A stretch of DNA of 64,000 nt from Chondrosia reniformis (Eukaryota > Porifera > Demospongiae > Chondrillida > Chondrillidae): NCBI GenBank assembly GCA_947172415.1, contig OX359191.1, positions 8,913,130 to 8,977,129 of the forward strand, written 5' to 3'. Positions 12,795 through 23,571 of this stretch are shown piece by piece. Position 1 is the first letter of the stretch; every line of letters begins with the position of its first letter. A model generated the notes under the pieces. The model saw nothing but the letters and a program-made list of their open reading frames with translations, was not told the origin of the DNA and did not search any database. Made by a program: the position numbers and the translations under genes.

Positions 12795-12802
12795 TCACGT
12801 GA
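12795..12802. promoter_or_regulatory. TCACGTGA E-box palindrome at SPR start
   Basis: A perfect TCACGTGA palindrome lies 9 bp upstream of the chosen SPR start codon on the minus strand and overlaps the alternative upstream ATG. It resembles the two sites upstream of MAD2L2. Function is inferred from sequence only. Confidence 0.35.
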
Positions 12803-13058
12803 CTCGATTAATTATCAGGACTTTCCCTTGGCGCTTCCTGTTACCACTGGCTCCAACCAGTTGCAGCTGGTTCAGTGTACACATCAATAGTAACGCAGGT
12901 CAAAGTTAAGCCCACAGTTTAATATACTTGACAGAGCGTATAGCAAATGGGTTGGTGATGAACCTTTTTATGTCTATACAATCAATAATACATTGAATAA
13001 CAACACATTTTAATAATACAAAAGAATGTATGCAGGTAAAAGATTAATTGCAAGCATC

Positions 13059-14630
13059 TTACAGTTGTCCACTTAAAACTGATAGGATTACCCAAAAGGT
13101 TTCTTTTACTCCTTCATATCTTATAATATTGCCTGTAAATTTCAATGTAGGCATCCATGAATTAATTATTGAAAGTAAAGACGATAGTAGATTTCTTCTT
13201 ATCAGTGGAATAGTCAACCTTTTTCTAGAGATGCTTGCACAGCCAAACTTTGAGCATATTGGAGGGTTCTCCCCATCTCCTGTCCTGACAACTGCAGCCT
13301 TAATAGCATCTGAAAGTGTTCCACCAGCACGACAGAACAGGAGGGCCAGACTGGTTTTGCTCATATACTCCTCCTTCTTGTTGTTAATCAAATCTTGATT
13401 CATTAATTCTCTCATTTTCTTTGCAATACTTGGGGTAAAACTTGGGTTCTCACCAAACAGCTGCACCAGCCTTCTCTGGATCATTTGATTGGATGCTTCT
13501 GTTGAGATACGAATAGGTTGCTCCTCACCAAAGAAATTAGCCAAATCTAACTCATTTTTGCTTGGAATTCCTTGAACAAAATTATTGATGTCAAAGCTAT
13601 AGTCCAAGGCACGTTCTCCGTAGATAATTTGCTTTGGAGAAGGTTTCTTCCCAGTAGTAAGTTCAGTGACACAAATAGCTGCTTTACGGAGGTAGTGGCA
13701 ATTATAAGTTTGGAGAACTTTCTCATTTCCCATTTGAATCAGATTCATCAAAGTAACAGAAGAGCTTGGATGACCCACTGCAACACCTTCTTCACACACA
13801 CTGGCCCAAATTCCGTTTGCACCCTCCATCAGGCATTCCAATTGTACCTGCTGTGCCATACCCCACCTCTCATGAACATGGATCAACAGATTCCCTGATG
13901 CCCATCCATTCTTCTCCATTATTTTCCGGACTCCTGCAGTCCAAGCTGCGACCTCTTCTGGTAGAAATTGACCTGAGGCTTCTTCTACTAATATCGCCTT
14001 GGGCTTCATGCAAGATGGAAGTCTTGCGAGATACGAAACGATTGCTAGCAACCTGTCCGGAGCGATTTTCATCACGACGTGGAAATCTCTAAAATTTACC
14101 ATAACTTTGGACTCTTTGGACAAATTTTCATTAATCCATTCAATTCGACAAAGCAGCAATTTCCAAATTTTCTCCACGCCAAATTTCGCGTAGTCCACTT
14201 CGCTGTCGGCAAGATCTATTTCGAGGATAGGATTAGGTAGGCCAAGCTCCTTCATCTTTATTAAACCGGTAGGAATAACCTCATCTGGAACGCCTTCAAA
14301 TACACATTCTCTATATTCCACGAGACAATACATCGCGCAAACATCTTCTCCTAGTTCTATTAGCAGCTTAACGAAATGATCGTCCACGCGATTCGTATGA
14401 TCTAACCACGCTACGATTATTTCTTTAAAGCCACACTTCTTAACTTCTTCGTAGATTTTTAGCTTATTTTCAAGCGTGTGGCCCCTAATTTGGCCGACAG
14501 TGCTTTCACGGATCGAATTATCAAGAACGAAACAGTTTAATTCTCGCAGGCGATTCCGTCTATTTTGGGCAACACTAAAGCCTCTTCTAATGTGGGTAAT
14601 ACTTTCAGCAACATTCGAATCTCTTTCCAT
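13059..14630 (-). CDS. HMGL-like DRE-TIM enzyme, divergent paralogue without EF-hand
   Basis: Intronless gene of 523 codons when started at MERDSNVAESI (14630); the frame is open upstream to 14783, but the paralogues at 31482 and 40608 begin at the equivalent position. It shares the block LDNSIREST and GHTLENK, the HxH pair in IHVHERWG, and ECLMEGANGIWASVCEEG with those two. These correspond to the metal-binding landmarks of the DRE-TIM metallolyase superfamily (HMG-CoA lyase, isopropylmalate and homocitrate synthases). The protein is roughly half identical to its paralogues up to CRAGGTLSD, then diverges into an unrelated basic tail of about 90 residues. The EF-hand region of the others is absent. 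Substrate is unknown. It lies between SPR and ALDH4A1 on the same strand. Confidence 0.72.
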   Translation of the reverse strand: MERDSNVAESITHIRRGFSVAQNRRNRLRELNCFVLDNSIRESTVGQIRGHTLENKLKIYEEVKKCGFKEIIVAWLDHTNRVDDHFVKLLIELGEDVCAMYCLVEYRECVFEGVPDEVIPTGLIKMKELGLPNPILEIDLADSEVDYAKFGVEKIWKLLLCRIEWINENLSKESKVMVNFRDFHVVMKIAPDRLLAIVSYLARLPSCMKPKAILVEEASGQFLPEEVAAWTAGVRKIMEKNGWASGNLLIHVHERWGMAQQVQLECLMEGANGIWASVCEEGVAVGHPSSSVTLMNLIQMGNEKVLQTYNCHYLRKAAICVTELTTGKKPSPKQIIYGERALDYSFDINNFVQGIPSKNELDLANFFGEEQPIRISTEASNQMIQRRLVQLFGENPSFTPSIAKKMRELMNQDLINNKKEEYMSKTSLALLFCRAGGTLSDAIKAAVVRTGDGENPPICSKFGCASISRKRLTIPLIRRNLLSSLLSIINSWMPTLKFTGNIIRYEGVKETFWVILSVLSGQL

Positions 14631-14948
14631 GGCTCTAAAGTTTTCTTCTCTAAATTTATAGAGGTCAGGTCTAGATCTTCGAATTCTCTCTATGTTGCGT
14701 GTAGATAATATTAGTTCAAACCTAGAGCCGGGCCAATATATACGAATATACGTACTCACGGATTTCCGGGTGCCCTTGGCCAAAGCATAGGCGCAGTGAC
14801 ATGCCTATAATTACATACACAAAAGCGAACTATTCACAAACAATTGTGTCTAGAATATGCTTATTAGAAAAGGTATTAAGTTCACACAGGTAGGTATACA
14901 TCAGCAAGATCTCTACAAAGTTAGTAGCAAAGGATGTAGTTAGTTTGT

Positions 14949-17900
14949 TTAGCTGTCTCCAGCTACATTGGGATAGCTCCATTCAGTTTGAGGGATCGTG
15001 TTTTCCTTGATGGATTGTGGAGAAACCCACCGAAGGAGATAAGCCACCCCTCCAGCTTTGTCATTGGTTCCTGCAGTGGAAGGAACAAGAATGTACTTCA
15101 GTTGTGAATTTAATCTGTTTTGGATAGTTGGACATCTACCACTGAATGTACATATCTCCAAGATTTAATATATTATAGGAAGATCCATAGCCATTACATA
15201 CACTATATTATACACTATAAAAGATCGTCCTTTGGAATAGCCAATCACAAATTGTCATAGGTGTAGGAATGCCAAATAGAAAGGGGGCACCATATACCTG
15301 GTAGCTCACTTAATCTGAAAGGCACATACGGTCACAAATTATTTATATATAGCAAGACTATAGCATTACATATATCACACTTGTATTAAAAGAAAATTGT
15401 TAAGTTTCTTTCTTTTCAAATTTTTCGAGTTATCTCCTGATAGGGAACCTTGACTATCATCATGACATTGAGATATATATGGCCATATAACCAAAATAAT
15501 CGATTGATCTTTGGCGCAGGCATTTTTCCTTCGCATACCAACTGCCAGTCTGATTACAAACGTGGCCGACTTTGTCGAGGTTAGTAGAAATTATAAACAT
15601 GACTCATTCTGTTTCAGTATAATAACTTGTTGAAAGTTTACATTTAATATTTAGAATGTTAAATTTATTTCAAAATCTTTGATCCTAGTATAAATTTACT
15701 GTGAAAGATCTAGATAGTTTGGGGGGGGGGGGGGGGGGGCATCTTGAAAATAAAATTAAAGGGGGCAAGTGCCCCTGGTGCCCCCGCCCCCCGCTTCCTA
15801 CGCCTATGATTGTAAAAAGGAATATCAGTGATTTTGGACTGCAAACACTGCAACAGTCAACAATCACAATTAGCATAGGAACTTACCCGATGCCCTGGCT
15901 CCCCCAAAAGGTTGCTGTCCTACCACAGAACCAGTTGATTTATCATTGATATACAAGTTTCCAGCTGCATGCTTGAGGACGTCCATTGCCCTAATTACAA
16001 CAGAGCGGTCACGTGAGTAAATACTACCAGTTAGTCCATAAGGTGAGGTCTCATTAATCAGCTTCAAAATGTCCTCCAAATTCTCCTCATATGGATAGCA
16101 ACTGACTACTGGTCCAAATATTTCCTAACAAACAAGTCTATAGATAATACACTGAGTAGGGCAGCCATGTTTTTGGTACACATAGTGCAGTATAACAAGA
16201 GGGTGAAATTAAAACCTCCCCACTTTAATAAATCTCAGACAAACAGCATCCACTACTAGCTAACATACCTCTTGCATAATCCTGTGTTTAGGATTTGAAG
16301 TCTTGATGATGGTTGGTGGAATAAAGTACCCAACGCTGTATAATAGGTATAACAACATGTTAGGGCCATTCAAAAAACCTAGACTGATGTCACTGATAAA
16401 AAGTGGATTCCCAAAAAGAGTTTCCTAGAATCTAGCTTTGAGCTGAAGGCTACAACTGGTTATGTGACTGAAGTATTTGAATACAAACTAGCTTAATGGT
16501 ACATTAGAGAAGAAATGGGTTTTTATTGACTAATAGATACATGGTAAGAAACAAAAGTTTGCAATTAAAAGGTTAATAGCTTCACTTCAAATCACTTATC
16601 AAGTAGTAATCACGGTCACACATCCTCTTAAGTACATGGGTATGTACCTCTTGTCTGGACCCACAGAAGCGTCTGTTTCAATCTTCAGTTCCTTGTCATT
16701 CTTAGCCATTTCAATGTAGCTAGAGATTCTATCGAAAGCCTTTTCATCTATCACAGCTGACATAAAAGAGGAGAAATCTTCTGGCTACAGTGAACAAGCA
16801 TTAAACAAGAGCACATGGCAGGATGGTCGATCAATACACATAAGGTATATTGCACAAATAAATAAGATAATTACATAAGTCAAAAAATAATTGAAATTCT
16901 AATGTTTAAATAATAAATAAGATAACAATGTAAACTACAACTGAAACAACTAAACTAGGTATCTTTACCTACAAAGGTATTCATAATAATAATATGCACA
17001 TGACCTGATTGCTTTCTATAACTTCTGAAGAAAGGACTTTATTGTGGTAACAAAACACTTACAGAACCCATTTTAATTTGTTTGTGTATTGCAAGCATCT
17101 TCTCAAGAAACTACAGTGGAGCAGATAAAAATGAGCACTCATGGAAGCAGCTGCAGTGTATAGTTTATTGTATTACATTAATTATATGTGTCTTTGTAAA
17201 TGTTATTGGTGATTACTGAATTAGGTTCTCACAGACAATTGTAATTCAATATAGGTTTCCTGCTTCCTGGATACTCTATTTACACTTGTACAGGCATACC
17301 TATATATTCTGCCATTCTCCTCTCCCCCTCTCACTCCCCACTCCTCTCACTCCCCTCCTCTCGCTCCCCACTCCCCTCTCCTCTCCTCCTCTCTTCCTCT
17401 CGCTCCCCACTCCCCTCCCCTCTCCTCCTCCCACTCCCCTCCCCTCTCCCCCTCTCACTCCCCACTCCCCTCCCTCTCCTCCTCTCCTCCTCTCGCTCCC
17501 CACTCCCCTCCCCTCTCCTCCTCTCACTCCCCTCCTCTCGCTCCCCACTCCCCTCCCTCTCCTCCTCTCACTCCCCACTCCCCTCCCCTCCCCTCTCCTC
17601 CTCTCACTCCCCACTCCCCTCTCCTTCTCTCGCTCCCCACTTCCCTCTCCTTCTCTCGCTCCCCTCCCTTTTCCTTCTCTCACTCCCCACTCCCCTCTCC
17701 TTCTCTCGCTCCCCTCCCCTTTCCTTCTCTCACTCCCCACTCCCCTCTCCTCCTCTCACTCCCCACTCCCCTCTCCTTCTCTCGCTCCCCTCCCCTCTCC
17801 TCCTCTCACTCCCCACTCCCCTCCCCTCCCCTCTCCTCCTCTCACTCCCCACTCCCCTCTCCTTCTCTCGCTCCCCTCCCCTCTCCTTCTCTCGCTCCCC

Positions 17901-20900
17901 TCCCCTCTCCTCCTCTCACTCCCCACTCCCCTCCCCTCCCCTCTCCTCCTCTCGCTCCCCACTCCCCTCCCCTCTCCTCCTCCCACTCCCCTCCCCTCTC
18001 CCCCTCTCACTCCCCACTCCCCTCCCTCTCCTCCTCTCCTCCTCTCGCTCCCCACTCCCCTCCCTTCTCCTCCTCCCACTCCCCTCCCCTCTCCCCTTCT
18101 CACTCCCCACTCCCCTCCCCTCTCCTCCTCTCACTCCCCACTCCCCTCCCCTCCCCTCTCCTCCTCTCACTCCCCACTCCCCTCTCCTCTCCTCCTCTCT
18201 TCCTCTCGCTCCCCACTCCCCTCCCCTCTCCTCCTCCCACTCCCCTCCCCTCTCCCCTCCCCTCTCCCCCTCTCACTCCCCACTCCCCTCTCCTCCTCCC
18301 ACTCCCCTCCCCTCTCCCCCTCTCACTCCCCACTCCCCTCCCTCTCCTCCTCTCCTCCTCTCGCTCCCCACTCCCCTCCCTTCTCCTCCTCCCACTCCCC
18401 TCTCTCTCCTCCTCTCACTCCCCACTCCCCTCTCCTCTCCTCCTCTCACTCCCCTCCCTCTCCTCCTCTCGCTCCCCACTCCCCTCCCTCTCCTCCTCTC
18501 GCTCCCCACTCCCCTCCCTCTCCTCCTCTCACTCCCCACTCCCCTCTCCTCTCCTCCTCTCACTCCCCTCCCTCTCCACTCCCCTCCCTCTCCTCCTCTC
18601 ACTCCCCACTCCCCTCTCCTCTCCTCCTCTCACTCCCCTCCCTCTCCTCCTCTCGCTCCCCACTCCCCTCCCTCTCCTCCTCTCGCTCCCCACTCCCCTC
18701 CCTCTCCTCCTCTCGCTCCCCACTCCCCTCCCCTCTCCTCCTCTCACTCCCCTCCTCTCGCTCCCCACTCCCCTCCCTCTCCTTCTCTCGCTCCCCTCCC
18801 CTCTCCTTCTCTCGCTCCCCACTTCCCTCTCCTTCTCTCACTCCCCACTCCTCTCTCCTCCTCTCACTCCCCACTCCCCTCTCCTCCTCTCACTCCCCAC
18901 TCCCCTCCCCTCCCCTCTCCTCCTCTCACTCCCCACTCCCCTCTCCTTCTCTCGCTCCCCTCCCCTCTCCTCCTCTCACTCCCCACTCCCCTCTCCTCTC
19001 CTCCTCTCACTCCCCTCTCCTCTCCTCCTCTCGCTCCCCACTCCCCTCCCTTCTCCTCCTCTCGCTTCCCACTTCTTATATCCTCCCTCACCTCATTCCA
19101 CAGGCGCTTTGGCACATAGACTCTGGAACAAGCGGAACACTTTTGACCAGAATACTCAAATGCTGATCTTATGGTTCCCGTGGCAACACTTTCTACAGGG
19201 TATATCGATGAGGGATAAGACTGACAACGTGATCAAGGTAATACTCACAGTCTTATTACAAACAGCAGGCTACCCATACATGGAAGCTTTACTACACGAC
19301 CTCTGACCTCTACAATATGCTTATAGGGAGACCAAACTATGCACACCTACCAATGTCAGCCGAATCATGAACAAAGTGGAAATTCTTTCCTCCGCATTCT
19401 GTGAAAAAAAGAGCAATAAATAATTACAAACAGCAACACTACATGGCTCATCTAAAACACTTCTTATTACAAGGTGAATCTCTTAATCACTGTACACAGT
19501 TAGTTGCAAGTTGTACTACATATACGTATACACTACAGTGGTGACTATTACAGAACCTCCAACAAGTTTAGGGTAGGTCTTGTAGCTAGTAATCCTTTGT
19601 CCAACTTGCTGCCACAAGTGCGTAAAGGTCTTAACACTTCCAGTAAAGCTGATTCCAGCTAAATCATTGGAGCTTGTAACCACATCTCCAAAGTCTGGCA
19701 CATCGGCCGGAACAAAGTTGATAACACCTGAATGTAGACATGTAGTGACATGTAGTGACATGTAGTGACATGTAGTGACATGTGCATGTTCCAGTGCCAA
19801 CCAAAGACATATACTCAGGTGGAAATGTAGCAATAGCCTCCCTAGTGAGTGTAGTTCATCTGATGCATAGCTGACCTGGTGGGATTCCTGCTTCTTCAAA
19901 GATCTTGAACAGTATCCAGTTGGAAAGTACTGCAGTATTTGAAGGCTTCCATAGGGTCACATTACCCTAAGTGTATATACACATAATATTACGAATAATA
20001 GAAACTGTTAGGAGCTCGTCTTTGTATAGCCATATTGTCACAATTTCAGGGAGTGGGAGTGGTCTACAGGCTAGTGGGTGGGGTCTACAGGCTAGTGGGT
20101 GGGGTCTACAGGCTAGTGGGTGTGGTCTACAGGCTAGTGGGAGTGGTCTACAGGCTAGTGGGAGTGGTCTACAGGCTAGTGGGTGTGGTCTACAGGCTAG
20201 TGGGTGTGGTCTACAGGCTAGTGGGTGGGGTCTACAGGCTAGTGGGTGTGGTCTACGGGATAGTGGGTGGGGTCTACGGGCTAGTGGGTGGGGTCTACGG
20301 GCTAGTGGGTGGGGTCTACGGGCTAGTGGGTGGGGTCTACGGGCTAGTGGGTGTGGTCTACAGGCTAGTGGGTGGGGTCTACAGGCTAGTGGGAGTGGTC
20401 TACAGGCTAGTGGGTGGGGTCTACAGGCTAGTGAGTGTGGTCTACAGGCTAGTGGGTGTGGTCTACAGGCAATTAGGACAGGTACAAAGGTTAATGGAAG
20501 TGGTCTTAGTTCTGTGACATACCATTAAAGTGGGCGTGGCCCCCAGATTTCCTCCGATAGCAGTGAAATTGAAGGGACTAATGGATGCAATGAAGCCTTC
20601 CAATGCCCTGTGTTCCATTCTGTTCCAAGTGTAGGGTATTTGCTTGTCCGGCTGAACAGAGTATATATCCTGCAAGACAAGACAAGACAAGAAGTGGCAG
20701 CAAACTTTCCAATTAGTGCAGTGTATGTATATACGTCTGTACTTATATAGCCATTTGCACACATCTTGCAATGTGAGATGTAATGTGTGACTGAGTCTAA
20801 TTGGGTTGGCAAGCTTGTATAGTAGCAGCTGTTAGCTTAAGCTGTTGTGCAATAGCTTAAGATAAGCACTCACTTGAGCATAGTCAACTGCAAATCTGAA

Positions 20901-22203
20901 GAAATCAATTGTTTCACAAGTAGAATCTATCTCAGCTTGCTGAATTGTCTTGCCCTGGAAAAATGGTAGAAATGAAGATCAGAATGGGGCAGTGGACAGG
21001 TGGGAGGGGTAGTTGGGAGGGGTAGGTGGTGGGGGAGGGGCAGGTGGAGGGGTAGGTGGGAGGGGTAGATGGGAGGGGCAGGGGGAGGGGTAGGTGGGAG
21101 GGGTAGGTGGGAGGGGCAGGTGGTGGGGGAGGGGCAGGTGAGGGGCAGGGGCAGGTGGGAGGGGCAGGTGGGAGGGGCAGGTGGGAGGGGCAGGTGGTGG
21201 GGGAGGGGCAGGTGGGTGGGGCAGGTGGGAGGGTGGTAGCAAACCTGTCCCAACATGGTTGCTGCAAGGACTTCATATCTGTACTTGGTAGAGATCAGAT
21301 CAGCTATTCTCAAGAATATGGCCGCTCTGTGCTCAAAAGGGGTTCTCTCCCACTCTCTCTTTGCTGCCAAGGACATATCAATGGCCTTCTCAATCAGGTC
21401 CTTCAAGGAGGTAACACAAGATTGTGAAACTGGTATCTCTTAATACTGCTATATGGTTAGATAGGGTATATAGAAATCTGGTAGTTATGTTTGAGCGTAC
21501 ACTGAGGTATATGTAGTATCTCTTTGCTCCTCATGCAAACTTACCTTTGAGGCAAAGTGATACTCGGCAATCTTCTGTTTGTGGTCATAAGGCTGAGACA
21601 AAACATATTTGATTCCAATTATATATAAAGTGAAATGGAAATATTAGAAAAGTACAAGGGAATGAGCAAGCACAAATACTGTTTCTTGAGATCCATACAT
21701 ATTAGAAACTGTCATAATCACACATACAGATACAACTGATATGGCAACAGTTGCTATGGTAACTAGATTTCTCACCGAAACTTGAATCTGAGCATTTCCA
21801 GGATAGAACCTTTCTCCTCCTATAACACATGGAATTCTGGCTGGAGAGTTCTTCATTGCTTTGATGGTCTATACACAAACAAGTCGTTAACTTAAAATAC
21901 ACTGTACAATTATTTCAAATTAAGTGTTAATTGTGATAAACAATAATTATCTAGGACATTAATTGTGACATCAGTGTTGCTCAAACCTCTTGCACTGCTT
22001 TTCTCTCGGGGGATCCTGGTGCATATGAATGTACTGGTTCATTGTAGGCTGGGGGAAACGCTGTTCCGCTGGAGAGAGCCCTACACGAGCACCTAAACAA
22101 ATACATTATACTACTTCTACACAACCAAGTACATATATAGTAACGTCGTCGATTACCTCAGAAAGTGACGGGATGGCGAGAAACGCAAAAGTGATGCAGT
22201 CAT
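14949..22203 (-). CDS. ALDH4A1: Delta-1-pyrroline-5-carboxylate dehydrogenase, mitochondrial
   Basis: Oxidises P5C/glutamate semialdehyde to glutamate in proline breakdown in the mitochondrial matrix. Sixteen exons: 22203-22157, 22092-21987, 21868-21776, 21592-21545, 21400-21245, 20948-20874, 20670-20523, 19966-19876, 19727-19552, 19398-19351, 19192-19092, 17110-17063, 16784-16648, 16335-16269, 16124-15887, 15070-14949. They total 1701 bp, 566 residues (human 563). The N-terminus MTASLLRFSPSRHFLR is Arg/Ser-rich without acids, as expected for a targeting peptide. Landmarks: ISPFNFTAIGGN, NVTLWKPSNTA, GISFTGS, ECGGKNFHFVH, catalytic Cys in GQKCSACSRVYVP, EIFGPVVS, STGSVVGQQPFGGARASGTN. The last exon ends TEWSYPNVAGDS. 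The introns carry several satellites and one TIR element. It is head-to-head with NTMT1 and complete. Confidence 0.95.
15256..15808. mobile_element. 553-bp TIR element in the last ALDH4A1 intron
   Basis: The left end CATAGGTGTAGGAATGC...GGGGGCACC is an inverted match to the right end, which reads CATAGGCGTAGGAAGCG...GGGGGCACC on the other strand. The element is flanked exactly by a 5-bp direct repeat, ATTGT, at 15251-15255 and 15809-15813. It contains a run of 19 G at 15721-15739 and no ORF for a transposase, so it is a non-autonomous element. Superfamily not assigned. Confidence 0.65.
15721..15739. repeat. G19 homopolymer
   Basis: Nineteen consecutive G inside the TIR element of an ALDH4A1 intron. 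It is quadruplex-prone and also a likely length error in any assembly. Confidence 0.9.
17310..19080. repeat. 1.8-kb polypyrimidine minisatellite in ALDH4A1 intron
   Basis: An almost pure C/T strand with units such as CTCCTCTCACTCCCCACTCC and CCCCTCCCCTCTCC in irregular arrays; the only purines are the A of CACT and the occasional G of CGCT. It lies in the intron between exons 19192-19092 and 17110-17063 and ends about 10 bp from the splice donor at 19091. All six frames are open over long stretches only because stop codons cannot form. In the ALDH4A1 transcript it would be a G/A-rich tract with many GGGG blocks. Confidence 0.93.
19738..19785. repeat. 10-bp tandem repeat in ALDH4A1 intron
   Basis: Four to five copies of ACATGTAGTG lie immediately next to the acceptor of exon 19727-19552, in the intron. 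Confidence 0.85.
20046..20472. repeat. 21-bp minisatellite in ALDH4A1 intron
   Basis: About 20 copies of a 21-bp unit, CTAGTGGGTGTGGTCTACAG plus G, with GGGG/GTGG and ACAGG/ACGGG variants. It ends about 50 bp before the donor of exon 20670-20523. Because the unit is a multiple of three, it creates long spurious ORFs on the plus strand. Confidence 0.93.
20990..21240. repeat. G-rich minisatellite in ALDH4A1 intron
   Basis: Irregular copies of GGTGGGAGGGGCAG and GTGGTGGGGGAGGGGCAG fill most of the intron between exons 21400-21245 and 20948-20874. Quadruplex-forming potential is on the plus strand. Confidence 0.9.
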
Positions 22204-22358
22204 CCTCCTAGCAAGGATCAGTTTGTGGTTTGATCATTAGCTTAACCGGAAAAATTTAACCGGTAGGCCTATATAGATCAGCGATTGGTTACAGAGGCGT
22301 TTAAAAACAAACTGAGCGTTAATTAAAAGTCCGCGCTCTTTTTGTCAGTGGTAAAAAG
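22204..22358. promoter_or_regulatory. Bidirectional promoter of ALDH4A1 and NTMT1
   Basis: Only 155 bp separate the ALDH4A1 start (minus) from the NTMT1 start (plus). The gap has no TATA box and contains CCGGAAAAAT (ETS-like) and two ACCGG elements. The head-to-head layout implies a shared promoter. Confidence 0.55.
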
Positions 22359-23096
22359 ATGGCGGTGCAAGAAAAGCGGTGCCCAGAAAGCAAGGATTGT
22401 GTTTACGATAGAGCAGGAGTGGTTGAACTTAAAACAGAAGAAGATAGTAAACGTTTTTATGAAGATGCAATAGATTACTGGAAGGCAATTCCGTCCACAG
22501 TGGACGGCGTCATGGGAGGTTTGGCTAATATTTCGGGTACAGATGTTACAGGTTCTAGAAAGTTGCTTAAAAAGGTCAAAGAACTAAGGCCAAACTGCCA
22601 AACCAAATATGCATTAGACTGTGGAGCTGGTATTGGTAGGGTAAGTAAGAGATTGCTTCTGCCTTTATTTGATAAGGTAGATCTTGTGGAACAAAATCCC
22701 CAGTTCTTAGAGAAGGCTAAGAAATATATTGGAGCAGCTGTGGATCGAGTAGGCAATTTCTTTCCTACAGGGCTGCAGGATTTCACTCCTGAAACATCCA
22801 AGTATGATGTGATTTGGTGCCAGTGGGTATTGTCACATCTTACAGACTCTGATTTGGTGTCATTCCTTGTGCGATGTGCCTCTGGGTTAAGTGATGGAGG
22901 CCTGATTATTGTAAAGGAGAACATATCAAACGAGGAGTCGGTGTTGGATGAAGTGGATAGCAGTGTGACAAGAAGTAAAAGTGACTTTGTGAAAGTGTTT
23001 GAGGAAGCTCACTTGAAGATTATTGAAGAAGTTGTACAGGATAGCTTCCCTAAAGAACTGTATGATGTTTGTATGTTTGTGTTGGAACCACGGTAG
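22359..23096 (+). CDS. NTMT1: N-terminal Xaa-Pro-Lys methyltransferase 1
   Basis: SAM-dependent alpha-N-methyltransferase acting on proteins whose processed N-terminus is X-Pro-Lys, such as RCC1. A single 245-codon exon starts at ATGGCGGTGCAAG. FYEDAIDYWKAIPSTVDGVM and GGLANISGTDV match the family N-terminus. The SAM site is ALDCGAGIGRVSKRLLLP, followed by VDLVEQNP. GLQDFTPE, DVIWCQWVLSHLTD and IIVKENIS follow in order, and DEVDSSVTRS matches the conserved DDVDSSVCR segment. Length is slightly above the ~223-residue vertebrate protein because of a longer N-terminus. It is intronless here. Fragments of this gene recur at 26322-26372 and 26550-26578. Confidence 0.93.
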   Translation: MAVQEKRCPESKDCVYDRAGVVELKTEEDSKRFYEDAIDYWKAIPSTVDGVMGGLANISGTDVTGSRKLLKKVKELRPNCQTKYALDCGAGIGRVSKRLLLPLFDKVDLVEQNPQFLEKAKKYIGAAVDRVGNFFPTGLQDFTPETSKYDVIWCQWVLSHLTDSDLVSFLVRCASGLSDGGLIIVKENISNEESVLDEVDSSVTRSKSDFVKVFEEAHLKIIEEVVQDSFPKELYDVCMFVLEPR

Positions 23097-23571
23097 TCAT
23101 GAAATATTCTATATTTTTGGAGCAGAGTTGTGTATTTTAAACCCTTATTTTATGTATGTTGTACTGTTTATGCCAAAGATCCACCCTGAATCACGATTTA
23201 ATAATCAGACTTGGATGTCAGTTACTGCAGCCATAGATTATCTAAACTACATATTAAGTGTGTATCACACCCATAACCAAATCACAAGATCTCAATTATA
23301 TTGCTGGTTAGAGAAAGGCTTCAGAGAGATTCGACAGACGACTCCTTTATATATTTATACATCGCAAATTTGTAAAGTTTCAATTAACCAGGGATTGCGA
23401 TGAAATTGTACTCGCGCCTTTCCTCAATTTTGACAGTTAGCACTTCGTCAGCCATTTTGTTTCTATTGCGAAAGTGCCAGCTCAAGAAACTATAATTAAG
23501 GCTGACGTCATCTCTACACGTGACCGGAAATTCCTAATAAGGAGTTTGCGCGGGAAAATTTGAATGCTGCC

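Noticed and set aside
17286-19166. 626-codon plus-strand ORF and several minus-strand ORFs across the C/T satellite
   Set aside because: The sequence is a pyrimidine minisatellite in which stop codons cannot arise. The product is only Ser/Pro/Leu or Gly/Arg/Glu repeats, and the region is an intron of ALDH4A1.
19971-20528. Two overlapping ORFs (185 and 160 codons) over the 21-bp repeat
   Set aside because: They are artefacts of a 21-bp unit in an ALDH4A1 intron, with no flanking coding sequence.
20927-21427. Pro/Leu-rich and Gly-rich ORFs next to ALDH4A1 exon 5
   Set aside because: Read-through of a true exon (21400-21245) into a G-rich intronic minisatellite.
23023-23403. 126-codon ORF at the NTMT1 3' end
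   Set aside because: It starts inside NTMT1 in another frame and continues through its 3' flank, with no recognisable domain.
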